The notes under the pieces were generated by a model. It saw nothing but the letters and a program-made list of their open reading frames with translations, was not told the DNA's origin and ran no database searches. A stretch of DNA of 64,000 bases, from the NCBI GenBank assembly GCA_017562135.1, contig QEYB01000448.1, forward strand, positions 186,001-250,000, in the 5' to 3' direction. Made by a program: the position numbers and the translations under genes. Shown piece by piece: positions 37,120 to 48,568 of this stretch; within the stretch, counting starts at the first letter, position 1; every line of letters begins with the position of its first letter. Origin of the DNA: Dipylidium caninum. Taxonomy: Eukaryota > Platyhelminthes > Cestoda > Cyclophyllidea > Dipylidiidae.

Positions 37120-40100
37120 TGCGTGTATTCACAGAGTTCACAATGATTGGTGGCGGTAGCATTGCATGACGAGGAGTCCCTTTTTCATTTGATCATCCCT
37201 TTCAAGCGATGGCTCCTGTCGCTTAGGCATAAATCCACTAATTCCCTTGATTACTTCGCATCCGCGCCATGTTTACACGCAAACAAAATGACCATTTTCC
37301 GACCGTCTTCCTTGCTGTTGTTGTGGGCAAGTTGGTACACAATTTGCGTGTTTTGGGTAGTCAACCGCACCAGCCTGGGTGTGGGGCGTCGCGCCCCACT
37401 TCTCGTTCACATTTGCTAAATTCTTAGTCAAAAATTGCGTAGCAGTGCAGAATATTACGGTTGTGCTGAGGCTACACCTACTAGGAGTGAAATTTCTGCC
37501 TTTCTTTCCATGTATTCTGTATTAGAAGAGAAGGAGAATGCTTCGTTTTAGTCCCTATTCCCCCGATTTTGAGGGTTACCGCCTTGCAGTTAACATTTGT
37601 GGCCCACCTTAGCCTCCTTCTTTTGGCATTTATTCGTGGCTTTATTTTAGCGGCAAAGCAGAATATTTCATTGTAGAGGGTTCCGTGTGTGTCATAAACA
37701 GACAATAGGACGCCCAGTGGGGTGTCACCTCAACTTGTCATGTGGGACGCGCTATCGGTTGCCAGGGTAAAGTAGATTCACCCCACCTCTTTTAGTTTCT
37801 CTTCTCCTCACACCTTTTTGGTGCTTTCGCCTCCTCCCACAGACAGCTGGCAATGGAGAGGACCGCCTTGCCCCATGAGGCCGTGAAAATAGGTGAAACT
37901 TAGCATCGGTGTCCGCTCGGGTCGTCGTCGTTGCCGACGTCGGTTCACTCGCCAATTTCCGTGGTCATTTAGGTGAACGGTCGTCGCATCCGACGATGAG
38001 GCAGAGAAGTCATCGGCTCTTCTACGCGGCTTAGGTGAAGCCTCTCTCCTCAATCACCCACGCGAGGTTGTCGTTCCAACATCATCGTCAACGTGCTGAT
38101 GAGAGAAACGGGGGTAGGAGCACCTACTGACGTGTCACTCGCCGCAGCGGATATGGCGAAGTACAAGAGAATTTAGTGATGTTGGAATGGTCTGAGATGA
38201 TGCAAAGCCTCAAGTCTCAACGTTTTTTTTTCAAACGCGGAGCCCGCCTTCCCTATCCTTCAAATAAAGTATAAAATAACACGAGTTTGAGCTTATTTAT
38301 GCGTGTGAATAAATGGATCAGGTCAACATTTTGGCTCCACGTAGGTTAATGCAGTTAGTTTCGTTGAGAGCCTCCAGAACAGTGAACGCCTTACGATGAC
38401 ACATGAGCCCAGTTCGACAAGCGTGTGACAGGCCTCCTGCATCTCCTTGCCAGGCCGACATTACCGAACAATGGACGTTAGGGAAAACGCCTTCACTGAA
38501 TGTATGAATGAGTCGCGGATGGGGACGCCGCCCCCTTTTGGGCCCCCCCCCTCCCGGTGACATTCCGAGGTCGTCGTTACAACTCGGGTGGATAAGTCAG
38601 CGTAATGGTGCTTGAAAGCTCATTCCTCTCCATTCCTTTTATCACACTCTCATCTGTGCATCAGAGGCCCCCGACTGTATCACGGCTAAAACGGTCTATT
38701 CACAGTGTGCGTATTTTTCCGTTTGTTACATGCCTCCAGTGACCCTAAAAATCATCGTAGTGCGTTTCAGTAGCACTGCGTGAATTTACTGTGACAGGAT
38801 TTTCGCGGTGAGTCGACTTAGCAGGCACACATCGTGCACCGGATTCCATTGTGTCGATGGTGAGGCCGTTGAGGGGCTGAATTTCCGAGTCCCTTCATTC
38901 CGGCGCTCCTCCGCCTTCCGCCCCCCCCCCGCTTCTATTTGCTGGTGTTTCTTCTGCCTACAGGACAATGGCCAGGTAGATTTGGTAGGCACGGCGATAG
39001 GAGGTGGCCGGGCAGAGAAGGCAGTCAGCAGAAAGCAGCCAGCCCAGCCAGCTGGCCAGCGGGCTGGGCTGGGTAGTGCGCACTTAGACGAGATACGCAC
39101 CAGCCAGAATGCGAACGATAGGCGCTAGTGTTGGCTTCACGCTAGCCCTCATACGTACATCCACACACACACACCCACACAGCGTCTTTGTGCGCTGTCG
39201 CGAATGGACCTCTGCGCTTCGTCCAACTGCCGCCGAATGGAACGGGGCTGACGCGCTGTATAAGGTGGATTTCCAAAAGTGGATGCCACCTCGCGCCCGA
39301 GACGATCAATACGCCAGAAGGGCGGGTAAAAACAGGAGGTTCTGCCTCGACGCTGGCAAAAATAGGCTGAACTTTGCCTTGAAGTGACCGACCTCACACC
39401 CGCCTCGCCTCGTCCCGTACAAAGTCGTAGGGCCAATTGACGGACATACACAAGACGCCTCTACCGGACAGCAGAGAGACGTCCGTCAGACACTCGCAAC
39501 CCACCGAGACGCGGATACGTTGCGGTTTTACTCCGGAGGCAGGCGGGACGAGGTCAGAGCGAGGCCATAACCGCTTCGTCAGTGGCCTCTGTTAAAAAAA
39601 CTCACCAGTTGTGTATGTGCAGAGGGGCAGGTGACACCGAGGTACTTTGGGCGGCAGTAAGTTGACAAGAGGGCCGTGCACGAAAACCATTGAGGGGATT
39701 CACCGAGGCTACGTTAAAGGTTGTTTTCTTAGTCATAGGTACTTTTAAATGGCTTGGGCAAGTTATTTTTGCCTCAACTAGACGTGCTGTCGAACCACGA
39801 AGCGGAGAGGGGCCAAATTTTTGACTATGAATTAGTTAGAAAATAGCGGCGGTTGGCAAGACCTTCCCCGAGAGCTTTCATGGCGCAGTGTACACTTTCA
39901 CACTTCACCAAAAGTCCCACGGAGAGCGGCCTTTTCCTCCTTCCCCCACCCCCACACCAAGGCGTCGTGATGGGCTTTCTGACTGCCTCCACTGATGTTG
40001 GGCACTTTATCCCATGTATAACACGATGCCAACGCCTAATTTCTCTCCCGTTCCCCGACGCGTGTTTCCACTTCGTCTTGCAGTGAAATTTTGTACGTGA

Positions 40101-41957
40101 TTTATTTTGGTTGTAGGACTAATTAAGTCATTGTTAGAACCTGTGGAAAGGCAGCTTGCCACTGGCCATTCGCCCTCTCGCCTTGGCAACACGCGGGTAA
40201 ACAAAACCAGGCAATTTTTACCAACCGGTTTCCTTAGCCCCTTACTTTTGCATCGTCTATTGGCCCAACTGGAGTAGAGTTTTCGACCTTTCGGCTGATG
40301 GAAAGTAAACTTCTCCCTCTCGGTTGGAGGCGTGTTTGAACAGATCCGCTGGCAACGCCTCGGAGCGCGGCTCAACGCAGCACGGCCGAGGACGTGGAGG
40401 CGAGAGGAGGCCATCGCCGGCGGGTCGCGGGGGCTGGTCGCCTATGACGCAGGTTGTTTGCATATCCGCAGATGGAGGCCATTCTTCATTCGCGCGGCGG
40501 GTTTTAAGGCCACGTCGTCCGCCCCAAACTCGCCGGGGCGTGGAGGCCCCCTCCCCAGTCCGCGCCCGCATGCACCAGCGGAGGTCAACGTTGACGCGGC
40601 GGTAGCGACTTCAACCCTGTGTCTTGTTAATCTGTTCTGACCATAAACTGAGGGCAGCCACAAGACAAAGGTAAATTTAGGCCGGTTTTGAACTCCGCTA
40701 ACCTGACGACTATCTGATAACCACAGCTTTTACAGCCGTCATGCAGGACTATTTCACACACTTTAAGCAACTCATTATTTCTAGTTTTTGTTTTTATCCT
40801 TTTTTCATAAACAATCCTATTGTCATCCAATCGGCGTAAATTCTTGCAAGTTTCGCCGGTGCAGTTTTGATTAACCCTTTGAGACCAAAACGCGTGTTTG
40901 CTGGACTGGCGCCTTCGTCTAGAGGCACCAGAGAAATGTTCCACAACTCTGATCGCCGGCCACTTCACCGGCACAAATGTCGAGGTCTGCCAGGGCCCGA
41001 ATAACAGTCGTGTACGTGAAAGCAGCATGACAAGTTAATTCCGCCCAGTGGAATATTTTAGGGGAATATGTAGATGCCTCTTAGCCGGTTGCCTTGGCGA
41101 CAATTCGAGTTGACGCTGCAAAAGGTGCATCATGATTTTCTACCATCGCAAAGCGCTGACCTCAGAGGTGACCGGAGTGTAAACGACGAGTCCTCACCTT
41201 GGCGGCGTCGTGCGCGGAGAACGTTCTGCATACGAACGCTCTCCAAATCAACGAGGCCGAGGGCGTGTAATGACCTCGCCTTCCACGGACAGACCGTCCA
41301 TCCCCGGCTAAGGCGACTTGACTCCTTCTCTGCAAGCCTGAATGGCGTGCGGAGGAGGGCAGCATCCTTTCGTTTTTAAGACGAGCAGTTGGAAGGCAAA
41401 AATGGGACCAAACGGAGGGAGAAGTGAGGAGCACTCGCCCACCCACTATGTCGTCCTGCCTACTCGCAACTTCCCTCAATCCACTGCACTTTACTGCCAC
41501 TGAGGGCAAAACACTCGGCCAAAAGTAAGTCGCAATTCGGAGGAGTGAGAAATAGCATCGTCGAGTGGGGACAAGAAAGGAGATCCGCAAAAAATATTCC
41601 AAAGTAAAAGGTAGTAAAGTAGATGTCAGGTCCTGCTGACACACGAGCCCCGAGAGAGAGCCACCATACCTGAAGACGGTCGACAAGAGGGAGAACTGCA
41701 ATTTCTTGTAGTGGCCTCGAAGACTGCCATTTGTCACCATCTAAATGCAGCCATTTAAGCTGGAGCGAACGTGGCGGCTGTCCGCTGAAGGCGGATGGAA
41801 GGCGGTGCGTGCGCTGCGAGAAGCAGACCGACATGCCTTCCACAAATTACTCACCGCCTGCGTTGTCCACACACAGTTTAGGGGTGGAGGCGAGTCCCAA
41901 CCCGCCACTTTACGTGCGTCACGGACGTGAGGCAAACAAAGCGCCTTAATTGTAGCT

Positions 41958-42089
<132 letters not shown>

Positions 42090-43517
42090 CCGCCTGACCG
42101 AGGCGTCTGCTTCTGCCGAGTGGTGGCGGAAAGAGACAGCGCAAAAGCCCGCATGAGTTGACTCAACTCGACTATTCACCCTGAACAGACGAGGCGAGGG
42201 CAGGCTGGAACACGGTTCTCGACAAACGTCGCATCGGTGTGTTGGCAAATGCCAGGCGTCTACTTTGCGTCTTATGCAGTCACTTTTGAGACTTTTCAGT
42301 CACTCACTGGTGGTGGAGTGTGTTAGTGGAGTTGGAAACCATAAAACAGGCGTTTATGTTTTCATCTGCGTCCGCCAGCGATTGAGAAAGATGATTTATG
42401 ATGTGCGCTCGACGCTTTTATTTATGAATTTGTAAAAATATACCCATTACTCATTTCACAAAATATTTTGTTGTGTAGGTAGCTCATTTTTATTTTAAAT
42501 TTTGCTCGAATTTACATGGAAACAAAACGCGGTTTACATTTGCTTTTTTGTACGAGGCCAAGTGGACGCGTAGCACAGCTCGACGGGCCTCGAGAAGCGC
42601 TAATGAGGCATTCGAAGATGGATTAATTACTAGGGAAGAGAAAGAAGCTCGATGATGGTTTCGAAAAAATTCCTTCTGGCGCTTGAGTGTCGTCGAGGCG
42701 CCTCGTCTCGAGGAAGACCATCATCGGCTCGTGTTGGCAAGGGAGTGAAAGAATTAAAGGCGCCAACTGTGGGATCCGAAACACAGACATACAAGAAATT
42801 GCGAGATTTGGTCAAAGCTAAACACAAACCCTCCATCCGTACGGTCGTGTTGAAACCTCCGCGTACAATTAAGGCAAAGTAGAGGAATATACGTGTCGAA
42901 GGGGCAAGTGGTCACGATAACGCACGACGACCAGATGAGGCGTCCATTCGTATGGAATTGAGGACGACGACTGTGGAATCCGCTCTACACAGGGAATTAC
43001 TCGTAAACTTGGGTCTGAACTGGGAAGTAGCCATCCATACGACTCCGACTGTGATAAAACAAAATCTGCGCACAATAAGTAAAGTAGTAAAGCAAAAAAA
43101 GTAGGATTCATCTATGCCGGCCACACGAAGGACGGAACTGCGGAGCCTGGAGGGATCGCAAGAGCAGCGCACGCTCGCCGTCAACTGTGTGACATCGAAT
43201 CCTCACTTTCGATGGAGTGTGGATTTCGTCGGGCAGTCGAAGACGCTGAGGCTGATGGGTGGATGGGAAGACACCCGCGGGACGCAGCCCGGAGGTGAAC
43301 TGCCCAGAGGAATTGTGGTTGGTCATAGGGTGGAACGCCCACCGAGTGAGCATTGCTTAGTCGGCACGGCGAAACATTTCAGGAAGATGGTGGCGCTTGA
43401 CGACGACGACGACGACGACGGCGACGTAAAACTTGAATTCCTGCTGAGAAATTACATATCTTCTCCACAAATTCTTTTGGCTCAGGCGATGTAACATCCA
43501 CTGTGCAGTTGTTCTCG

Positions 43518-43590
43518 TCCTTCCTTCCTTCCCTCCTTCCTTCTTCCTTCCTTCCTTCCACCCTTCCCTCCTTTTTTCTTTCCTTCCTTC
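43518..43590. repeat. (CCTT)n-type microsatellite in copy R5
   Basis: Imperfect cctt/ttcc tract, about 70 bp. The corresponding place in R2 (about 7,230-7,246) has only a short aaggaagaaaggaagga, so the expansion post-dates the duplication. Confidence 0.8.
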
Positions 43591-43650
43591 TGAAGAGACG
43601 CCTGCAAAAGTGTCGCAGTGGGACGTTAAGATGAATGGAATGTTGTTGGC

Positions 43651-43690
43651 AGGCCAGGCCAGGCCAGGCCAGGCCAGGCCAGGCCAGGAC
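43651..43690. repeat. (GGCCA)n array in copy R5
   Basis: About eight ggcca units. R2 has only ggactggcctggactggcct at 7,152-7,172. Confidence 0.85.
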
Positions 43691-43807
43691 AGGACAGTCC
43701 ACACTGGATTCACGTAGGCTCGTCCAGCCGACCCGTTTCATGGTCTGCTCGAGTTCCACCGCTGCCCCGAGCTCCACAGCAGGCAACAACGTCTGTCCGC
43801 AGTCGCG

Positions 43808-43840
43808 TGGGGAGGGGGGGGGGTGGAGGGGGGGAGGCGG
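43808..43840 (+). other. G-quadruplex-type G tract
   Basis: Four or more runs of at least three G separated by one or two bases (ggggaggggggggggtgg and onward). Confidence 0.5.
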
Positions 43841-44331
43841 CCACGTTGCCACGTTGCCACTTCACCACATCCTCCGCTTTCATCACCATAAATAGGAATT
43901 ATTTTTCAGGGGAGAAAAGAATACACTGACCAAAATAATGATATTACAAAAGTCTTTGAATCGCTTATTGACTCCAAGTAAGTCAGTAAGTAAGTAAGTA
44001 AAGATGTTTGTTGAAGACGACCTACGGGAGTTGTCCAACCGTTGGCAGGAGGTCGCAGATGCCATCGGCAGTCGTGTTGATGGAATATTCTCATTAAAAT
44101 GTGCGGAATTGCGCTCTTTATTCTAGGCGCACGCAATACCCGTTCCATGGAAGCCCTGTGTGTTGGATAGTGGAAGGAGATCGGACTGTCTCATGTCGCC
44201 CAAGTGGGGCACAATTTGGGGAAGGAAAGGGAGAATTCCAAACAGTTGCACGTCTTTAATGCTGGAAGTGGTGGGGAGGTTGAGGCGACTGCTGCTTCTA
44301 TTCACCCACGCGGGCAAAATTGTGTCCTTCA

Positions 44332-44789
44332 GAAGACATCTCCGCCCTGCTACTGCCGGTGGACGTAGTTTTGTCTCCAATTCTCGCCAACTGCCGCAAA
44401 CCCAGCTTCTCACGCATCCTCGCACCGCCAACCACGACGACGACGACGACGACGACCACGGCCGCCCCGACGACTGCCACGAGCACGACGGAGACAACGA
44501 CTACGATGGCGGAGACCTCCACCCCCGAGACGACAACCGTCGATCCGGCGAAGACGACGACTCTGTCCTTCTTGGACGGCCTCTTCGGCCTGCGGGACTT
44601 CAGCGAGTCGACCACGTCGACGCCGATGACGACGGCACCGAGCGAGGCCGAGTCGGTGGGCACGGAGGACGGCGGGGGTGCTTGACCCGCAGGAAGCGCA
44701 GTTGGTTGACAGACTTTTTCGCCGACGATCCAAAGGGCGTGGAGCAGATTATGAGGCTTCTCCACTTCGTTCAGGAGTATGACTTTGGT
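44332..44789 (+). pseudogene. Frameshifted copy of the Thr-rich alpha2/delta exon
   Basis: This copy keeps the acceptor-like ttcag, DISALLLPVDVV, the Thr-rich stretch, TRRKRSWLTDFF and the donor TTTG|gtagga. It has lost one base near 44,680: gacggcgggggtgcttgacc against gacggtgagggcgtcttgac in the original. The frame breaks between the Thr-rich part and RRKR. It has several amino-acid changes (for example LRDLSEW to LRDFSES). It lies alone with no other alpha2/delta exon nearby, so it is a pseudo-exon. Confidence 0.75.
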
Positions 44790-44971
44790 AGGACATCATT
44801 TGCCCCCCCCCACTCCACCTCTTCCCCCTCTCCCCCCCCCGCCTCCTCTCGTGCATCCTTAAATGTTCCTCGTCTGTGTGGACCGACATCGAAAGCCAAG
44901 GGGTGACCAACTTCTCAGAGCGTGAATGCCCTTTTTTGGATGAAACACTTTTCTTTCCTCAATAGTTGCGT

Positions 44972-46150
44972 GTCTATCAGCTCTTTTCTCAAAACGTCAA
45001 ATATGACATAATCAATCCTTGACAGAGAAGCCCTTGATGCCAATGGAAGTCAATTCTATCGAATATACTAAAACATGTGAAAAATAATGCCTTTATTTTC
45101 TACTTATAATCAGCTCTTATGTCATAGTTTTCATTCTAATATTACGCATAGAATTGGTAGGTAAAACTTTATTTTTCCGATTTTTTTCTTTATCACATCA
45201 AGATTCAGAGAGATAAGAAGTATTTTGTCTCTGAGCTTTCAAGTTGTTGTCTCACCTGATAAAAAGGCGAAAAAAAGGGGCTTTCACGTGCCCCGAAACC
45301 ATCTCTACCTCGCCATACCTTCGATTACACAATTCTGCACATTCGAGTGCCTCACCAAACCACTCGGTTGCATATTTTTCGCCTGGGAAATTATGGATTT
45401 TGTAATGCAACCCTAATTCACAATGGACTTTAATGCCAACTGTTAGCCATGACTATCAGTGCTTTTTCCCCGCTTTCTTTACTTTAAATTGACTATTTAC
45501 ATGCAAATCGCAGTAGTCTTCTGCTTTCTTCCATACTTAAAGTAAGGCATGAATTTTAAGGTAATTTTCATGGGATTGCCTCCTCCTTTCCCCACTTACT
45601 CTGGAAACCACCCCACTCGACACCTCATTGTGCAATTTGTGGACAAAATTCGCCCCGTTGTGATGACAGGACACACGTCTGCGCTGTCTTAACTGTCAGT
45701 GGACCGATCTGCTGCCCTGGTGGACGGCTAATTCGGCTTTTTGCTTTGGACACTGGGTCGGACAAGGCAGACTCTTGCCTTCTGCCACGGCTGAGCGGGC
45801 AAGGCCTGTGATTCCCCTCTTCGTGGAATAGTAATTAAGGTTGTTCGCCTAAATATATATAATTTAGACTGCCCTTAAAAGCGGTGTAATCCCGTGGCAG
45901 GGGGGAGGGGGTAATTAAAACGACCAAGTTGGCCGTAAGTAGCGGCTTGAGTAAAAAAATAGTGCACAAATGAAATCTCCCCTCGGCTACGGTGTGGAAA
46001 ACTCCCTGTTAAGTAAATCAGCCTTAAAGAGGTGTTTTTAGATTTTCCAACTCTTCACCCGAGGGAGAAAGACGAAATGCCACTCTGTTTCTGGCATACG
46101 CCAAAAATTTACCCTGAAATGCCCTTCATCGTTGTCAGGGCCTTCCTATT
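44972..46150. other. Intergenic sequence before the EGF-like membrane protein gene
   Basis: No exon or repeat copy recognised; probably contains the promoter of the gene starting at 46208. Confidence 0.4.
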
Positions 46151-46207
46151 TGAAAGTGTGTACACATGTCAATCGATGGTGTCGAAAGCGTGCGAGCTAA
46201 CCATTCC

Positions 46208-47879
46208 ATGTTGACGTGGTTTGCGCTAGTGGCATTGGCCACTTTCACCCGTAGTCACGTCTTAATGGAAAAGGCAAAAGTACGGACAAATTGTACCGAG
46301 GCACAGATGAAATCCTGCCTCCCGGGACGATGTAAATTGGCGCCGAGGGAGTCGCCTGAAGTCTACACCTGCCTCTGTCCTCGGACTACCTACTTGTCAC
46401 GAAAATTTCATCCAGGAGGCGTTGACACTCTCTTCGAGGTGGGGTGTGCAGCACTACCGCATGATCCATGTTTGGTGTGCCACGAAGGAAACACGATCAA
46501 ATGTACTCAGATAACACCAGCCAAGGCTCTGTGCCAATGCTATCCCGAGTACAGTGTAAGCACTAATTGCCATAAAAAGAAGAATGCCTGTTTAGAGACT
46601 CCCCTGGGAGCCAGCATTTCCGGTAATGTGGCCTGTAAAATTGAGAAGGGTAATCTCTGTATCCCCACACTCGGCACAGACAATTACCTCTGTGTGTGTC
46701 TTCGACCCTTTCGAGCCTCCAAAAATTATACCTTTTCAAATTGTCTGGGAGAACCGGAAATGCCCTGTGATCGACAACTCTGTGTGGGATTTCAGCCAGT
46801 AAGACCTGCGGGGATGTCAATCACGCCTCAGCGAGTGATTGTGACAAAAGACCTCGATTTAGAGGGAGTTGAACATGCAACCTGCAGTGGAAATGGAACC
46901 TGTCATTGTCCCACTAATTGGTATGGGGAACACTGCACATGGGTGAAGGGTGGACCACTCAAACACTCCTGGTCCACGTGGTCTTCATGTCAACCAGATT
47001 GTCTCGACACGAGTATTCTTGCGGAGGGGCCTGCAGTCTCCGACGTGGGACACAAAGCTGCTAAGGTGCTCTGCACCCACTCCGAGGCACGTTTATGTGA
47101 AGGCCAATTCAAAATATGGAGTAAATGCCGAGTGACTGCATTGTGCACTGCGGAGAACCGAGAGACCCACACCTTTCCGCCCGAGGTTGCAATGGCAGCC
47201 GTGAGAGTATTTAAGAAGCACCCCAAGGTAAGTGATACTTGATCTCAGATGTTTATCCGGACTTACAGAAACCAGATCCAATTTATGCCTGAAGCAACAT
47301 GATTGACAAGAAGCGTAAAAGAGCACAGAATTGTGGCCGTTCTAATCTAGTTAGAAGCCCTTTGTCTAAGAGCCTCGTTAGTATTTGAAGACTAGTCCTC
47401 AGCCCTCACGGTCAAACAGGATCCCAATGAGATGAAGAAATTTGTACATGGCTCAACAGATGATTCTAGGATAGAAAAAAGACAGCCGGAAAGTTGGGGC
47501 GCTAACACTTTAATGCCGATTTATGGACTGGAAATGGCTAGTCTAGCAGGAGCACATAAAAAAGATGAGATTACACAAGGATTTAATTTGGGCGCAATAG
47601 TAGCACGAATTTAAAGACGGCATTCTTCGCAAAAAGCGCTTGATTTATGTGAATTAACCTATCCCAAACCACTGTTAGAAAAATGAAAACCTGTTTTTTA
47701 AGCACTGGTCCAAATCGGCCGAAGATCCATCTTCCTTGTCGCGGGAGGAAAAACAGTATTTACTTGCAATATTTATCTCTGTCGTGACAGTGGGATTTCT
47801 CGTAAGTGTAATCGCTATGGAAATCGTAACAACGATCAGGATTTTCGCAGGGAATAGACGAGGAAACCTCAGGCCCTGA
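46208..47879 (+). CDS. Cysteine-rich EGF-like single-pass membrane protein, 2 exons
   Basis: Exon 1 is 46208-47227 and exon 2 is 47703-47879 (donor CCCAAG|gtaagt, acceptor ctgttttttaag), phase 0, 398 residues. The start at 46208 gives a signal peptide (MLTWFALVALATFTRS); an in-frame ATG at 46166 would add 14 polar residues before it. The ectodomain carries about 29 Cys. An EGF-like module sits near residues 226-243 (CSGNGTCHCPTNWYGEHC), followed by WSTWSSCQPDC, which resembles the start of a thrombospondin type 1 repeat, though the rest is atypical. Exon 2 encodes a transmembrane helix (YLLAIFISVVTVGFLVSVI) and a short basic tail ending NRRGNLRP. I do not recognise an orthologue; a lineage-specific surface or adhesion protein is a guess. 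AATAAA lies at 47,954-47,959. Confidence 0.8.
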
Positions 47880-47953
47880 TAGCGATAACAATCAAATTCA
47901 TTTCTGGTGACAATTTTCTACTTAGTGGACATGAGTAGAACCACGTAAAGTGA

Positions 47954-47959
47954 AATAAA
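47954..47959 (+). terminator. Polyadenylation signal of EGF-like gene
   Basis: AATAAA 75 nt after the stop codon at 47877-47879. Confidence 0.45.
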
Positions 47960-48568
47960 AACGCGGAATAGAAAGGAGTTTATGGTGCAAAAGTGCTTAC
48001 AAAAAGGAGTTAAGATAGGCGTCTGAAAGAGTAAATAGTCATACGTAGTAGTGTCGAATAAAAGATTGTGATTTGCTTGGTGCGTTGAATTTTCAAATGG
48101 GGGCAGGACACAGGGAAGTTATAGTAAAAATTCACAAATGTTAGCGTAATTAAACCCTCCTCGAGGCAGATCCTTGAATAATCGACGTTCGAACACAATT
48201 CCCAGCCTCTCTCTGCGACATCGATGAGGAGAACGGTTGCGCCTCAAAGTAAATTAGTGAAATACTCCAAAGTTTTGGAAGAAATTAAGTAATACCAGAG
48301 TTCGTAACTCGTTTGGCAAAGAGGCGTTAGTGAATCAACTCACGAAAGTACTACCCAAAATTATATGCAACAAAGTACAAATGTTTGAATATGCACAAGA
48401 ATCGCGAGGTCCGTTTGACGGGGAAACTTCGGAATGGCCAGTCTCTTGACCAATCGCATTTAACAAGTAAATTTAGTAAAACAAAAGATGACTCTGATAT
48501 CCTAGTAAATCTAACCGCAAGTAACAGTGACGGAAAGTTAATGTACATTTCTCCACGTCACATATCCA

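Larger units (their letters stand above)
42331..44155 (-). repeat. Inverted-end dispersed repeat, copy R5 (inside the inverted duplication)
   Basis: On the plus strand it starts gttggaaaccataaaacagg and ends cgttccatggaagc, so it is inverted relative to R2. From about 42,650 rightward it is nearly identical to R2; from 42,331 to 42,650 it matches R2 only at family level. It carries copy-specific microsatellite growth: a (cctt)-rich tract at 43,518-43,590 and a (ggcca)-type array at 43,651-43,690, both minimal in R2. Confidence 0.65.
42650..44970 (-). repeat. Inverted segmental duplication of 5.9-8.1 kb
   Basis: The reverse complement of this block is nearly identical to about 5,907-8,106. 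Both contain ctcaagcgccagaagga, the Thr-rich calcium channel exon and the sequence ending tttcctcaatagttg. Identity stops abruptly at both ends: near 42,650/8,106 after catcgagc, and near 44,970/5,907 after atagttgc. The two arms are about 34.5 kb apart and inverted. The block holds most of repeat R5 plus flanking unique DNA, so it is larger than a transposition of the repeat itself. Confidence 0.85.

Noticed and set aside
44160..44906. 248-codon plus-strand open frame with an Asp-rich run and RRKRSWLTDFF
   Set aside because: Its first part is out of frame with the original exon. It is an accidental fusion created by the frameshift in the duplicated copy.
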